Notes: a model not told the origin generated them from the sequence alone. 64,000 nucleotides of DNA from Chrysopilus asiliformis (GCA_964034945.1 OZ035960.1:75180585-75244584); one strand, 5' to 3'. Positions 9,045 through 20,354 are shown, counted from the stretch's first letter. Translations and numbers: made by a program.

Positions 9045-11716
9045 TCTTTATATATAAAAATGAATCGTGGTCCGTTTGACTATCCATAACTCGGCTGAAT
9101 ATAATCCGATTTGCATGGGGTTTTTTTTGTTGGATTCGTATTGCAACATATAAAAACACAACGGAGCCGAAAATTGGAAATTTCTACCGGAAAAGTTGGA
9201 AAATCTTGGAAAACCGAAATTGCATACTTTCAGGGGAGCGGTTTTCTGGTTTGCACTTTCAGTAATTCCAAATCAAAAATCTCGAATCTTTTTTCGTTTT
9301 GTTGGAAAAGTCGAGAAAAATTTTGGGGAAAAACGGGAATATCGGAAAAATTGAAATTTGCATTTTGTATGGGATTTTGGTATGGAAAGAGAAAATATTG
9401 TATTTGGAATTGAAAAACGGAAAATTTTGTACCTCACAATAATTTTATCGCCAACAGATCCCGTTACGCTCTCAGACTCGCGTTTGACAACTGAGAAATA
9501 TATTTGCTCTTTCCTCATTGATGATCGATGCGAAGCGGTTGTTTATCGATATAGTGCGCAAATTATCGCTGTTTTTCCCACTTTTAAATCGTCGAAAGTA
9601 TTTTATTTTGTGTACAACGAAGTGAATCAAGGAATTTACTCAGTGACCACGTGAACGTAAATGGATTGGTGTTGAATTTTGTGATTTTTTCCAGAACATA
9701 GTGATTTCCAAAAGTGAGGTTAGCGGCACATAGAATCTGGACTTGCATCAACACAAATTTCCTTTATTCATCCACTGCTTTTGTGCAATTTGATAATTTA
9801 AATTATTCATTTTATAGAGAACGAATTTAAATAATGTATTTTGTCACCGACCAATTCGTTTATTTAAAAAAATCTATTTGTATGGGAGAGGGAGGTAGGA
9901 GTGGTCCAACTGGATAGATAAGTTGTATAAAATCATATTCTAAACACATTTCGTCGTTATAAACTTTTCGATACGATGCACCGTTTTCGAGAAAATAAGG
10001 AAAAAGTATTCAATTGGTATCGGGGAGGGGAAAGAGGTAGTCTAACTGAATTTTGATGTATAGATAAGTTATGTAAAATCATATTCAAAACATAACAAAA
10101 GCTATAATTGCCAATCTGGCAATCATTGGAGACCCGTATGGTGATATTCGTATCAAAATTCGAACAATTGTATGAAAATTCCTCTTTGAAGTAAAACTTT
10201 TCAATAAGATTTTTTAAAATTTATTCCAATCGGATTTTGATGTATGGGCGTTTTATGTAGAATCATATTCTAAAAAACTTTTGTTCTTGGACTTTTTTGA
10301 TAAGATGCACCGTTTTTGAGATATTCGCAAAAATCGGTTTCGTTCGTATGGGGGGTACCCCCCCTAATGGTCCATTTTTGCCCATTAACGAACTTAGCCT
10401 TGCATTTTACGAAAAAACCAATCTGCGCAAAATATCAAGTCTCTAGCTCAATCCGTGCGCCCGCAATCCGCGCCACAGACAGACGGACGGACAGACAGAC
10501 AGACGGACAGACAGACGGACGGACATGCAAAATTCAATTTTTTTTATCATTCTAAACACACTGGTGTAATTCATTTTTGTGTGTGATGACGGGATCTTGG
10601 CGTTACAAACGGTAAAGCAAAGTTAATATACCCTTTGGTTTCACCATACGGGTATAAAAAACATTTTAGCTTTATAAATTTGTCAATGCGATTCACCGTT
10701 TTCGAGAAAATTGCGAAAAAAGTTTCATTTATATGGAGAAGGGAATGGTCCGATTTTGCCAGTTCAAGAACTTAGCATTGCCATTTACGAGAAACGCAAC
10801 TGAAAATATTTCAAATCTCTAGCTCAATCCTTCCGAAAGTTATGATATTCACGGATATATAGACGGACAGACGACAGACGGGCAGACAGACGGTCGGACA
10901 TGCTAAAATTAAAATCTTTTGTCATTCCAAACACCCTGGTGTAGTTCATTTTTGTGTCCAGCGATTGGTTTGGTTTGATACACATATAGTGTGGAGGTCC
11001 CCAATCTGGAATGCAGCAACAAACTTATTGGGGTGCGGAAACGTTTTTTTTTTGATTTGTGAGATAGTTATAAATTTTTTTGATTTGTGAGATAGAGTAA
11101 CGTATAAACTCAAGAACTACTGCACCAACATAGACTATGTATCATGACCACGATTTATAGTTAGGTGTGGTCGCGGTATCGGCTCCCCTTTCACCCCCTC
11201 GCCTGTTATCTTCTGAACCACTGAAGGGATTTGAATACGGTTTTCAGTGTTGGGCAGGTCAATCATAAAATAAATTTTCATCCACTCAAACTACTCCGCT
11301 CTACATGGTGCGAGCCCCCTCTCCTGCTAGCTACTAAACTACAGAACGGATTTTTATACAATTTTTAGTGTTGGATAGGTTATCTGTCAGGGTAAATTTT
11401 CGACCAATCCCCTCCTCAGCTATCTCTGAAACTATTTTATGGTTGTTCAACATATGTTACAACATAAATGCAAAAATCTTAAGTGTCTGGCAATAAGGAA
11501 ATTCGCTCTATTCCCTTTCTCCCAAGCAGATGGAAAAAATATTTGCAATTTTCTTGAAAACAGTGCGTCAAACCAAAAAAAATATGAACAGAAAATTGTT
11601 TGAAATATAATTACTGCATAATTTTTCTATACATCAAAATACTTTTGAAAAAAAAGGATTTTTTCATATTCAAACATTTATTACTACCCGGGCAACGCCG
11701 GGTTCTTTCAAGCTAG
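9045..11716 (+). mobile_element. Helitron-C, non-autonomous, 2.67 kb
   Basis: Starts TCTTTATATATAAAAATG after an A and ends with the hairpin ACCCGG-GCAACG-CCGGGT, then TTCTTTCAAGCTAG before a T. The copy at 44700-44735 lacks it and reads through (AAAGATTAATTAAGTAAT), as does a related site at 12380-12395, so both borders come from empty sites. It carries no Rep-helicase gene. The interior includes a mini-me-like copy (10093-10650), a diverged GTCY-bearing relative (10660-10950) and drifted phrases resembling the array at 4741-5280. Plus-strand frames at 9111-9654 show no recognisable domain. Confidence 0.8.
10093..10650 (+). mobile_element. Mini-me-like element, copy 4
   Basis: Nested in Helitron-C. 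It has the 5' CATAACAAAAGCTATAATTG, the ATTGCCA/TGGCAAT palindrome, GGTACCCCCC, a GTCY tract at 10481-10526, and the ATACCC...GGGTATAAAAA end. A shorter, diverged relative follows at 10660-10950 with its own GACGGACAGACGACAG tract. Confidence 0.75.
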
Positions 11717-12239
11717 TTAAGTAATAAAAAAACAGGCAGTCATTGGGGACTGCCAACAGAAGTGAAAACAATAATATATGTAAGGTAATTTTGTCGTGTA
11801 CCTATATATTTTTCAACCTGAAATTTCGAAAATATATGCTAATAAACAGTAAATTTTAAATAAAAGTCAATTATGTATACTAAGGTTTGAATTCCTGAGC
11901 AGCACATGATATTCTTATACAAAAAATGGCTAGATATTTAATTTTTTGTTGTATAACAAAGTCACGCGCTATTCAGAAATTTTCTGTCTCATTTTATTTT
12001 GCCGTATGAAATTTTCCAAAAAAAAATCGATTTTTTGTTGTATAACAAAGTCACGTGCTGTTCAGAAATTTCCTCGCTAATTTTATTTTGCTCTGTACTG
12101 TCTAACAAAAAAAAATCAATTTTTTCTGTATAAAAAAATCAAATGAAAGCGAATCACAGCATTCTTAAGCTGTTAAATAAGCATGTCGGTGACGCGAACT
12201 CATGAGATTTTACCCATCCAAAAATCACCCAACGCGCCT

Positions 12240-12540
12240 AAAGAAGTATAATATAAATAAAATAAGTAATTTAAGGTAAAAAAAAAAATTAAAAAAAAAC
12301 ATTTTGTCACCACTCGGAATCGAACCCGCACATCTGGCGCATTGTAGTCTAACACTTATTCAGGAGTAAAAATGTAAACTTAAAGATAAATTAAGTAATA
12401 ATATATTAATAAAAGTAAAAAAATCAAAAAAAAAATTTGAAAAGAAAAAAAAAAAAGAATTTGTCATCGATAAGAATTGAACCCGGGCCTGGCGCATGGT
12501 AGTCCAACTTCTAACTCACTGCACTAATCGAACAGTACGA
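12240..12540 (-). repeat. Two tRNA-like B-box modules in tandem
   Basis: On the minus strand, ...GCGGGTTCGATTCCGAGTGG (about 12304-12325) holds a perfect B box GGTTCGATTCC. The second module (about 12470-12490) reads GGGTTCAATTCTTATCG. Both are followed on that strand by GGTGACAAA or ATGACAAA and a T run, a plausible pol III stop. The same pair is at 45410-45640 and, on the plus strand, at 37560-37790. They look like tRNA-derived SINE pieces captured by Helitron-B. Confidence 0.55.
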
Positions 12541-12765
12541 AATGTCGTTTTAACATTGAAGACTTAGTTAGCGGCATATTTATAATTTTGAAAGGCAAAT
12601 TACTAATAAAGTATTATTAAAAATGGGGAAAAAAGTAAAACGGACATATCTACAGCTATAGAGCTTTCATTTAAAAAAAAATCATCAAAATCGGTTCAAT
12701 AGGAACTCCAGGAGCTCTGTCGAAAGAAATCCATACAAAATCGCTTTGCCTTTTAAATATATAGA

Positions 12766-13130
12766 TTACAATACAAAATGGTTACCAAAAAACTTTAAAT
12801 TCAATCGGACATAGAAAGTTTGTTAACTGTTATCTTTAAAAAGAGTAAAAAAAAAAACAAAATAAAAATTTTAAAAAACCCCCGACTAAAGAAAAACCCT
12901 ATAAAATTGAAAAACTCCTGAATAAAAAAAATCCTTTAAAAACGATAAAATAATCATTACAGTAAATTTACAGTAAATTATCCTTTTAAGTTATTGGTTA
13001 GTATGATCTAAAAGCCTAAACGACGTCTGTCTTTCGCCACGCTTGTTTACACTTTTTAGACTTCGAATATATATCTTTGATTTCTAATAGAATTTAATGC
13101 TAGAAAGTTCGCGTAAAAGCCATGAATCAG
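12766..13130. other. Non-coding AT-rich interval
   Basis: Nothing is recognisable beyond A runs. It separates the Helitron-B composite from the left end of the Copia remnant. Confidence 0.4.
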
Positions 13131-13140
13131 AAATGATTCA

Positions 13141-13263
13141 ATTATTCTTGTCGATTGTTTCCTCTGTCACTTTATTCTTTCTCTCTCATCTCTGCTTTTG
13201 TACTTGAAGGACGTCATTAGAGGCTTCTCCAATAGCCTGCGTGTTTCATTTACTTAAACCATC
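13141..13263 (+). repeat. Copia 5' LTR remnant
   Basis: About 122 bp here match 19101-19222 with few substitutions (shared TTTCCTCTGTCACTTTATTC and TTTCATTTACTTAAACCATC). The repeats flank gag, protease, integrase and RNase H remnants in the correct order, so they are the LTRs. The 3' copy seems to extend further upstream, perhaps to a TGTGAGATTCGG start near 19063, while the left copy diverges before 13141. The left LTR is therefore probably truncated. Confidence 0.65.
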
Positions 13264-13291
13264 GCCCTATGTGTTTTCACGGGATAAAGTG

Positions 13292-13972
13292 ATGGCGGAT
13301 ATGGTCGGGAAAATTCCCTTGTTTAACGGGGAGAATTTCCAAATGTGGTCGACTTAAATGCAAGCGGTTTTACACAAACTTCGCTTGTAGAAATATGTCG
13401 ACGGATCAACCGGAAGACCAACGCAGGCCTCAGAACAATCCACTTGGGATGAGAAGGATGCGGACGCTCGTGCTGAAATTATCCTAGCCATGGAACCGCA
13501 CATGGTAAGTTTGATTCATTTAAAACTACAGTAAACAGGCTGATGGATCATGGCGCGGGGTTAGACAACTATCTTTTGGTTATTTTGCTGCTGAACGGAC
13601 GTTCAGGCGAATTCATAAATATTCAAGCCGCATTCAACGCTCAAAGTCAGTACCCAGAGATGGAAACTGTTTATGCCAGATTATTGGATGCTGGGGACAG
13701 GAAAAGGGACAGGGAGTCAAATGAGGCGACTAATGCGTTGTTTTCGAGTTCAAAGACAAGATTTCAGAGGAAAAACAACCGTAAAGTAAGGCCATACAAG
13801 TTTCCATTCAATTCTCGAAGGTACGGAGGCCACTTGGAAAAAGACTATCTCTTCAACAGTCAGAAATTGAAACAAATGAAATTGAAGTCCAAATCAAAGG
13901 ATGCGAAAAGTGACGAAAGTGAATGTGGATTTACCATTAAAGAAAGATCATTCGAATGCCTATATTTCAGGT
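13292..13972 (+). pseudogene. Copia gag remnant
   Basis: From ATG 13292 the translation begins MADMVGKIPLFNGENFQMW, the typical start of copia gag, but a stop follows within 25 codons. The later part is readable in a shifted frame (about 13543-13970): ARLLDAGDRKRD matches the gag segment before the zinc knuckle. The knuckle itself survives only as YGGHLEKD, having lost its cysteines. The non-LTR insertion begins at or just after its end. Confidence 0.7.
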
Positions 13973-14012
13973 ATCGTCAATTTTATTTAGTTCAAAAAAT
14001 TTTACTGGAAAC

Positions 14013-14630
14013 ATGACAGAACGTGATGAGTCAAACACTATATTAAACACCGAGGATTGCAGGATTGCTTCGAAAAATAATGCCATAATCGCTAACACCA
14101 GTTCGAACTTAACTGCCAATTTAAATCCCATCGACAATTGTGTGGCTTTAACTTCTGCGTCAATTTCAGAGTCAAATTTATTTTCCAATAGTATTTCACC
14201 TATTGCGACTGCTAACTTGGCACGAGATATCATTGACATCGTAGTGAAGGAAAACTCTGAAAATTCTGCGCATTCTGCGAATACTACTGATTTTATGTTA
14301 AAAACGATAAGTAGACCGAAAACTCTTTTCATTTCACGACTTGATCCTTCTACAACTTCGGATGATGTCGTCAACTACGTTAAATCGCACTATAATTTTA
14401 AAAGTGACGACACAATAAAATGTTTCAAATTTCCGCAAAAACCCGACGCATCAGTATCTTCGTTCAAAATCTTCGTTCCTAATTATTGCTTTTTGGAAAT
14501 TTTAAATGGAAATTTTTGGTCCCCAGATATGATAGTAAAAGAATTTCAAATTAGACCTCGCAATCATCAATCACGATCTAATTCGTCAAAAAACGGTGTA
14601 GTCAACTCGCTATCTACTACCAAAATGTAA
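14013..14630 (+). CDS. LINE ORF1-like protein
   Basis: Open for 206 codons from ATG 14013, which I prefer over 13956 because the upstream codons read through the presumed gag border. The N-terminal half is Ser/Asn/Thr-rich and low in complexity. The C-terminal half has LFISRLDPSTTSDDVVNYV and later SSFKIFVPNYCF. This RRM-like fold signature is seen in ORF1 proteins of insect CR1/Jockey-type elements and is expected to bind the element RNA. There is no zinc knuckle. The ORF ends at 14630, overlapping the start of the endonuclease frame, as is common for ORF1/ORF2 junctions. The frame is intact. Confidence 0.65.
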   Translation: MTERDESNTILNTEDCRIASKNNAIIANTSSNLTANLNPIDNCVALTSASISESNLFSNSISPIATANLARDIIDIVVKENSENSAHSANTTDFMLKTISRPKTLFISRLDPSTTSDDVVNYVKSHYNFKSDDTIKCFKFPQKPDASVSSFKIFVPNYCFLEILNGNFWSPDMIVKEFQIRPRNHQSRSNSSKNGVVNSLSTTKM

Positions 14631-17447
14631 ATGGAATCCGTTCTAAATTATCTCAATTTTTTTTATCTTCATCTGATTGCGATTACGATATTGTTTGCTT
14701 CACCGAAACGTGGCTAAATGCTAGTTTTTTTAATGGCGAAATATTTCCATCGAACTTCAACGTTTTTCGACGGGATCGACACGAATCTCATGATGCACCT
14801 GTTGGTGGAGGCATAATGTGTGCGGTGCGTTCATCTTTCCCATCTAGAAGAGTAGAGGTTCCTGTGGCTAACGTTTTGGAATTTCTATGTATATCTACAA
14901 ATATTGCTTCAAGGCTTATCTACGTCGTCATTTTCTATATCCCGCCGTCTTCATCAACAATAATTTATCAATCATTTTGTGACGCGATTGATTTTGTTGA
15001 CAACCTAATGGATCCCGAAGATGACATTTTGATTTTTGGTGACTTCAACCTTCCTCTTGTGACCTGGTCACCATCTGATGATGACGAGAATCCCGAACAC
15101 ATCATGCCAATCAACTGCAGAGTTCTTAGATGATCTTTATTCCAAAAATCTCTGCCAAGTGAACCATGTAACTAATGTAAATGGGCAAATTCTGGATTTG
15201 GTGTTCTCATCTGATGCCTCATCTACTACAATTTATTCCTGTGATTCTCCGATGTTTCCTGTTGTTGGACATCATCCGGCAATTTCTTGTTTTTTTAATA
15301 CTGACTATATTAGTTCAAATAATTTTTCTAACTCTAAATTTCAATTTAATTTTCAAAAGGCAAATTTTTTAGAGATGTCTAATCTTTTCAATAATTGTTC
15401 CTGGTTCGATGTTCTTAATGAAGTTGATGTTGATCAGTCCACGTTTTACTTTTATCAATATGTTTTCAATGTTTTCGCGGTTACAGTACCGTATACGTGC
15501 TTAAAAAATCAATCAGTGCATCCTATTTGGTTTAATTCGGAAATATGTCATTTACGTAATTTAAAAACCAAATGCTGGAAACTTTATTTTTACTCTAAAT
15601 CAGACTATGACTTTCAGAATTATTTGCATGCCAAAAAAAAGTTCTTGATGGCAGCTAATGCCTCTTATCAGATCTATGTTTCAAATATTCGAAAGAATCT
15701 CAAATCTGATCCTAAATCTTTTTGGAGCTTCGTTAACAGTAAGAGGAAAGTCAATGATTATCCAATATCGTTATTTTTAAACAATATTAAGAGTTCTGAC
15801 ACGGATATTATCTGCAATCTTTTTGCAGACTTTTTTCAATCTGCTTTTTGTGACTCAAACTGTGATATAGATTATACGTATTTTAAATACTTAAAAAATA
15901 TTCCTTTGACGACTTTAACTGTGAAGGATTTATATCTTGACGAATGTGATATTATTGACAGTATTAAGACACTAGATAGTAAATTTTCATGTGGCCCTGA
16001 TGGCGTTCCTTCTGTTGTTTTAAAAAATTGTGACATTAATTTAAGTCGCCCTTTAGCGCATTTATTCGATTTATCAATACGATCTGGAATTTTCCCTTCG
16101 ATATGGAAATCATCCTATATTATTCCTCTTTTCAAAAAAGGAAATCGAGAAGATATCTCAAATTACAGACCAATCGCGAAACTGTCCTGTATTCCGAAAC
16201 TCTTTGAGGCTATGATTTGTTCGCGTTTAAACTTCCATGTAAAATCGATTATTAATCCCTTTCAACATGGTTTTGTAAAAAAAAGATCTACCGAAACTAA
16301 TTTAACTGAATTTACCACTTTCTGTCAAACTAACATTGAAGATGGGCTACAAGTGGACTGTGTTTACACTGATTTCACTAAAGCTTTCGACAGATTATCA
16401 CATGATGTTTTATTATACAAACTCTCTGTTCTTGGTTTCCCGGCACTATTTATTAGGTGGATTAAATCATATCTCAATGGTCGGGTACAGAATGTATTAT
16501 TTCGTAATTCTTTTTCTAAGCCAATTTTGAACCGATCGGGAGTACCACAAGGAAGCCATCTTAGTTCTCTACTATTTATTTTATTTATAAACGACATCGA
16601 CTTAGTATTTCTCTACAGTAGTATTTTAATTTATGCTGACGATATGAAAATTTATAGAACTGTGTGTAATACGCTTGACCATAGTCTTTTAATGTTTGAC
16701 CTGCATAATTTTTGTGTGTGGTGCGATAAAAATTGTATGGTCTTAAATGTTAGTAAGTGTTCCATTCTTAGTTTTAGCAGAAAAAAAGATATTCTATTTT
16801 TTGACTATTCCCTTGATGGGAGTATTTTATCTAGAATTAATATAATTAAGGATCTTGGTGTACTCTTTGACTTTCGCCTTACTTTCGTGGACCACATTAA
16901 TCATATGGTGAGTCGAGCCAATTCAACTCTTGGGTTTGTCAAAAGATGGTGCAAAGAATTTTTTGACCCTTTTATTACTAAATTGTTATACTTATGTTTC
17001 GTTCGTCCTATTTTGGAGTATTGTTCTATTGTTTGGGACCCATTTTATTCTATTCATGCGGATAGAATTGAAAGTGTCCAAAAAAAGTTTTTGCGATTCG
17101 CCCTTAATAAATTGCCTTGGGAAAACTCCTTAATTCTCCCCTCTTATGCCAGTAGATTAAGGCTACTTGACTTAAAATCGCTAAAAGAGCGTAGGCAAAA
17201 TTTTGAAATATGCTTTGTATTTAAATTACTGACGGGGTTGGTTAGCTCCCCTTACCTATTGTCCAAAATTAATATAATGGCACCTACTAGAATGCTCAGA
17301 AACTCTGATTTTTTAAGTATTCGTCACCACCGTACGAATTACGGCTTAAATGAACCAGTATCGTCTATGTCGCGTTCATTTAACTCTATGTATTATAATA
17401 TTGATTTTTGTGTTAGCTTAGAATCTCTGAAAACTTTGTTAAAATAA
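14600..17447 (+). pseudogene. LINE ORF2: endonuclease plus reverse transcriptase, one frameshift
   Basis: The endonuclease is read in one frame from ~14600 (YYQNVNGIRSKLSQF, then CFTETWLN and FGDFNLP near 15038), and the rest in another frame from ~15105 to 17447. The switch near 15100-15112 is a single frameshift. The second part, 789 residues from 15078, is otherwise uninterrupted. RT motifs include DFTKAFDRLSHDVLL, SGVPQGSHLSSLLF and the catalytic YADD (15078 frame residues ~519-522). A C-terminal segment ILEYCSIVWDPF follows, typical of APE-type non-LTR elements, and there is no RNase H domain. One lesion in ~2.9 kb suggests a fairly young copy. Confidence 0.85.
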
Positions 17448-17586
17448 ATTTAGTTTTTTTTTCCTTTTTGCTAATATTATATATATATTTTTTTTTTCTT
17501 TTTGTTTTTAAAAATTGTATTACTCGCTTAAATAGTCAGTTTTCGTTGACGAAATGTAATTAAATAAATAAATAAATAAATAAATA

Positions 17587-17770
17587 TACGGGGCACAAAA
17601 TACAAAAATCACGAATTGCTGTCAGGACAGTGGTGCAACTTCACACATGGGCTTGATCATAGCCTTATTCGAGAATATCGAAATACTCACAGATGATGGC
17701 TGTGAACTAACACTTGCAAACGGCGAAACCGTAACTGTTGCCAGGAAAGGAATGGTATAGTTGAATGTTT
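17587..17770 (+). pseudogene. Copia protease remnant
   Basis: Immediately after the LINE tail, codons from 17633 read QDSGATSHM, the aspartic protease DSGA motif of copia. ELTLANGETVTVARKGMV follows and then an in-frame TAG. The active-site Asp, Ser, Gly and Ala are kept, but the reading frame is broken on both sides. Confidence 0.75.
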
Positions 17771-18620
17771 GTGGAAATGCAAAATAAACAAACACTCAAA
17801 TTATACAATTCCTAACCTCAACAAAATTTTAATCTCTGTGAGCAAAGCCATCGACAAGGGACGTCGCGTAGTTTTCGACAGAATAAATATCAACATTTCC
17901 GACAAAAATGAAAAAAAATTGTTAGCGGTGAAAAAGACGGAAGGTCTCAAAGGAAAGTAAATCTTCACTGGAGTTATAGCATCGGAGGATGGGCCATTTG
18001 AACTTGAAATCTTTAAAGCAATTGCAACACATGGAAATGGTGCGTGTTTTGTAAAACATGGAAAAACTATCGACGCGGAGATGTCATCATACAAATCCTG
18101 CATACGTGGAAAACAATAACGAAAAACTTTCAGAATCACTGCAGAAAAGTCAACGAAGTTGAGATTGGAATTTGTGCATTCGGACATCTGCAGGCCGATG
18201 CGAATGGAGTCACTAAGCAGGTCGGTATATTTTATAACTTTCATTGACGATTATACTCGAAGAATCTCAGTTTATTATATGAGGAAGAAGAGCGAAGCTC
18301 TGGAGAAGTTCAAAGCTTTCAAAGCAGACGCGGAAAACTTGGCAGACGAGCGGATAAAAACACTGCGGGCCGACAACGGGACGGAATACTGCAGCGCAGA
18401 GTTTAAGACGTTTTTGAAGAAAAACGGGGTAAATCGTGAAACAATAGCGCCGTATACTTCACAACAAAATAGCGTATCAGAGCGCATAAATAGAATGCTT
18501 ATTGAAATGGTTAGATCCATTAAGATTGAGGCAAACTTACCGGATGTTCTATGGGCGGAACTTACTTGCACTGCTGTTTACATCCGAAATAGAAATCGAT
18601 GCCCAACAAAACTCAACTGA
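17769..18620 (+). pseudogene. Copia integrase remnant
   Basis: The core is open at 18159-18620. It contains FVHSDICRPM (first Asp), FIDDYTRR, LRADNGTEY (second Asp, residue ~70) and QQNSVSERINR (catalytic Glu, residue ~108), so the D,D-35-E triad is present. The upstream zinc-binding part (about 18075-18155) survives as SCIRGK in a different frame, with stops. The normal link from integrase to RT is replaced by an abrupt junction after PTKLN. Confidence 0.8.
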
Positions 18621-18629
18621 AACACAACA

Positions 18630-18966
18630 CCAGAGGAATTGGGGACGGGAGTACATCACATTGTCATCAGTGGCAAAAGGTACAGCATACTTTAGACATC
18701 TTTTAATGGAACTAAAAATGCACAAGGACTATGTGACGATCTTCTGCGAAATTCAGAGCGCCATGCATATTGCGGACACTCAATCAAATCATGGACGAAC
18801 TAAACATCTGGACATAAGATATCATTATGTACGAGAGGCAATAGCTGAAAGCGCGGTCAAGAAATCTTTCCTGACTTCAGAGCAAGTGCCCGCGGATGCT
18901 CTTACAAAAATCTTGCCAGTAAATATCCATTATAAACACTTTGAGGAATTGGGCATTAAATTTTAA
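18630..18966 (+). pseudogene. Copia RNase H C-terminal remnant
   Basis: The frame ending at 18964 contains YITLSSVAKGTAYFRHLLME, HGRTKHLDIRYHYVREAI and ALTKILP. These are the last third of copia RNase H, with the usual His and Asp of RTKHIDIRYH. It is fused to integrase by a deletion that removed the whole reverse transcriptase, roughly 600-700 codons in typical copia elements. Confidence 0.8.
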
Positions 18967-19100
18967 TGATTCATTTTTTAATGTATTTGATATTGACAGT
19001 CAAAATTTGAAATGCGTTTAGAAAATTTAACTTTGGATTTGTAAAGTGGAACCGACCGAATACTGTGAGATTCGGAGTATTATGTATGTTTGGCGATCCC

Positions 19101-19222
19101 ATCATTCTTGTCGATCGTTTCCTCTGTCACTTTATTCTTTCTCTCTCATCTCTGCTTTTGTACTCGAAGGACGTCATTAAAGACTTCTGCAATAGCCTGT
19201 GTATTTCATTTACTTAAACCAT
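19101..19222 (+). repeat. Copia 3' LTR (conserved part)
   Basis: Matches 13141-13263 over ~122 bp. The LTR may begin earlier, near TGTGAGATTCGG at 19063. This is about 100 bp after the RNase H stop, and a short purine-rich GGATTTGTAAAG could be the polypurine tract. Confidence 0.65.
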
Positions 19223-19788
19223 CAAGAACCTTTTCAATTTTGTAAGCCGGTGTTTGAAGAGAGTTTTCAAAAAACTACTTAGGCCAGTGGACCCGTTGGA
19301 ATGTTTGAAGGGTGGTGGCGAGAAGGGTGGTGGCGAGAAGGGTGGTGGCGAGAAGGATTGGTTTCGGCTAGAGTTGGCGTGGCCTAAAAAGTTATATTGA
19401 CTCTCGCAGTCCTTCCAACAAGTTTAAGGGAGTTTTTATATTTTTTGGAGCCCGACTCTACCAACTTTTAAAAGTTTGTGTTTAGTGTACCAACTTTTAA
19501 AAGTTTGTGTTTAGTGTCAGGGTGAAACCTTGTAATGTTGACTCGCTTTCACTTGAGCCAAATGACCGTTTCGGTTTTTGGTTCATTAACCAACGTAAGT
19601 TGGGGAGACATTGCGGATCTCGAAAAACGAGACCAGCGAATTCGAAAGGCAAGTTCGATTTCGAGAGACAATGGAATTACGTATCTCGAACATGACAATT
19701 TCGAGATTTCCCCAAGGGAAATATTTTTGACAGATAGTGTTTATTTATTTTTGTGGTGTTAAAGTGAAAAGTTGCATTTAAGGATATA
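19223..19788. other. Unassigned interval with two small tandem repeats
   Basis: A 15 bp unit (GAAGGGTGGTGGCGA) is repeated three times at 19310-19357. A ~29 bp unit built around CCAACTTTTAAAAGTTTG is repeated twice at 19459-19516, and each copy holds the palindrome AACTTTTAAAAGTT. Overlapping frames at 19507-19762 show no recognisable domain. Confidence 0.5.
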
Positions 19789-20165
19789 TCTATATCTATA
19801 TAATATAAAAATGGATGTTTGTCTGTCTGTCTGTCTGTCCGTTTGAGATTACAAAACTCAAAAACTACTGGACCGATTTTTACGCGGTTTTTTGCAAAAT
19901 TATCTGTATTGACAGGAGCAGGTTTGGTAGATTTTTAAAATTCGAAACGAAAGGTCCTGTAAGGATAATGAAAATATCCTTTTTCCCATTTTTCTCCGGA
20001 AAAATTGGCATTATAGGGTTTTTGGGGTCGCTGATCCCGACTTTGCTGTTGGAATTTTAAAATTCGAAACGGAAGGTTCTGTAAGGATAATACAAATATC
20101 CTTTTTCCCGTCTTTCCCCGGAAAAATCGGCATTATGGGGTTTTCGGTGTCGCTGATCACGAATC
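19789..20165 (+). mobile_element. Helitron-A fragment (5' end plus two internal units)
   Basis: It has TATATAAAAATGGATG-type 5' sequence followed by a CTGT microsatellite, then GAGATTACAAAACTCAAAAA and CTACTGGACCGATTTTTACG, then two ~120 bp units. It breaks off after CACGAATCTGCATAGG without the GGGTCTGCTAG end. Confidence 0.75.
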
Positions 20166-20354
20166 TGCATAGGGATTCTGAGGGAACTGTCGATAATTAT
20201 CGACAAGCAAGTTATGTGCACATATTCAACTTTCTTTTAATTGTGTTGGTGGATACAGCACACTAATGCAGGTTTGACTTCCAATGCGATTTCCTTCACT
20301 CGGGTAACACTAATGGTTTGACGTCTGGAAATCTATTCCACATTTCCAACGTTT

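Larger units (their letters stand above)
5318..12765 (-). mobile_element. Helitron-B composite, copy 1, with nested insertions
   Basis: On the minus strand this begins at 12765 with TCTATATATTTAAAAGGC (preceded by A). It ends at 5318 with two small hairpins, GAACCGC-GAA-GCGGTTC and GGGGC-GCA-GCCCC, then CTAG followed by T. These are the canonical Helitron signatures: 5'-TC, a 3' hairpin just before CTAG, and an A/T target. A shorter relative is at 37046-38595 and a second composite at 40925-45855. Nested inside are a mini-me-like copy, a foldback-like element (7154-7766) and Helitron-C (9045-11716). There is no coding capacity of its own. Confidence 0.75.
13975..17586 (+). mobile_element. Non-LTR retrotransposon (CR1/Jockey-like) inserted in Copia
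   Basis: A ~3.6 kb element with ORF1, an endonuclease-RT ORF2, and a tail of TAAA repeats (17561-17586). The left border is estimated from where gag similarity ends. I could not identify a target duplication with confidence. It interrupts copia between gag and protease, so it is younger than the Copia insertion. The short tandem-repeat tail and the RT style suggest the CR1/Jockey/I group; assignment to a clade needs a phylogeny. Confidence 0.8.
13141..19222 (+). mobile_element. Decayed Copia-type LTR retrotransposon
   Basis: Order on the plus strand: LTR remnant, gag, protease, integrase, RNase H C-terminus, LTR. This order (integrase before RT/RNase H) is diagnostic of Ty1/copia. The RT domain is missing: integrase runs straight into the end of RNase H near 18625-18650. 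A non-LTR element splits gag from protease. Frameshifts and stops are spread throughout, so it is dead. Confidence 0.85.

Noticed and set aside
5318..11716. Calling Helitron-A, -B and -C Helentrons
   Set aside because: Ends are 5'-TC and CTAG-3' at A/T targets, and the Rep-helicase here lacks the endonuclease domain typical of Helentrons.
12300..12330. A functional tRNA gene at the GGTTCGATTCC motif
   Set aside because: No complete acceptor stem or cloverleaf could be drawn, and the motif is repeated within Helitron-B.
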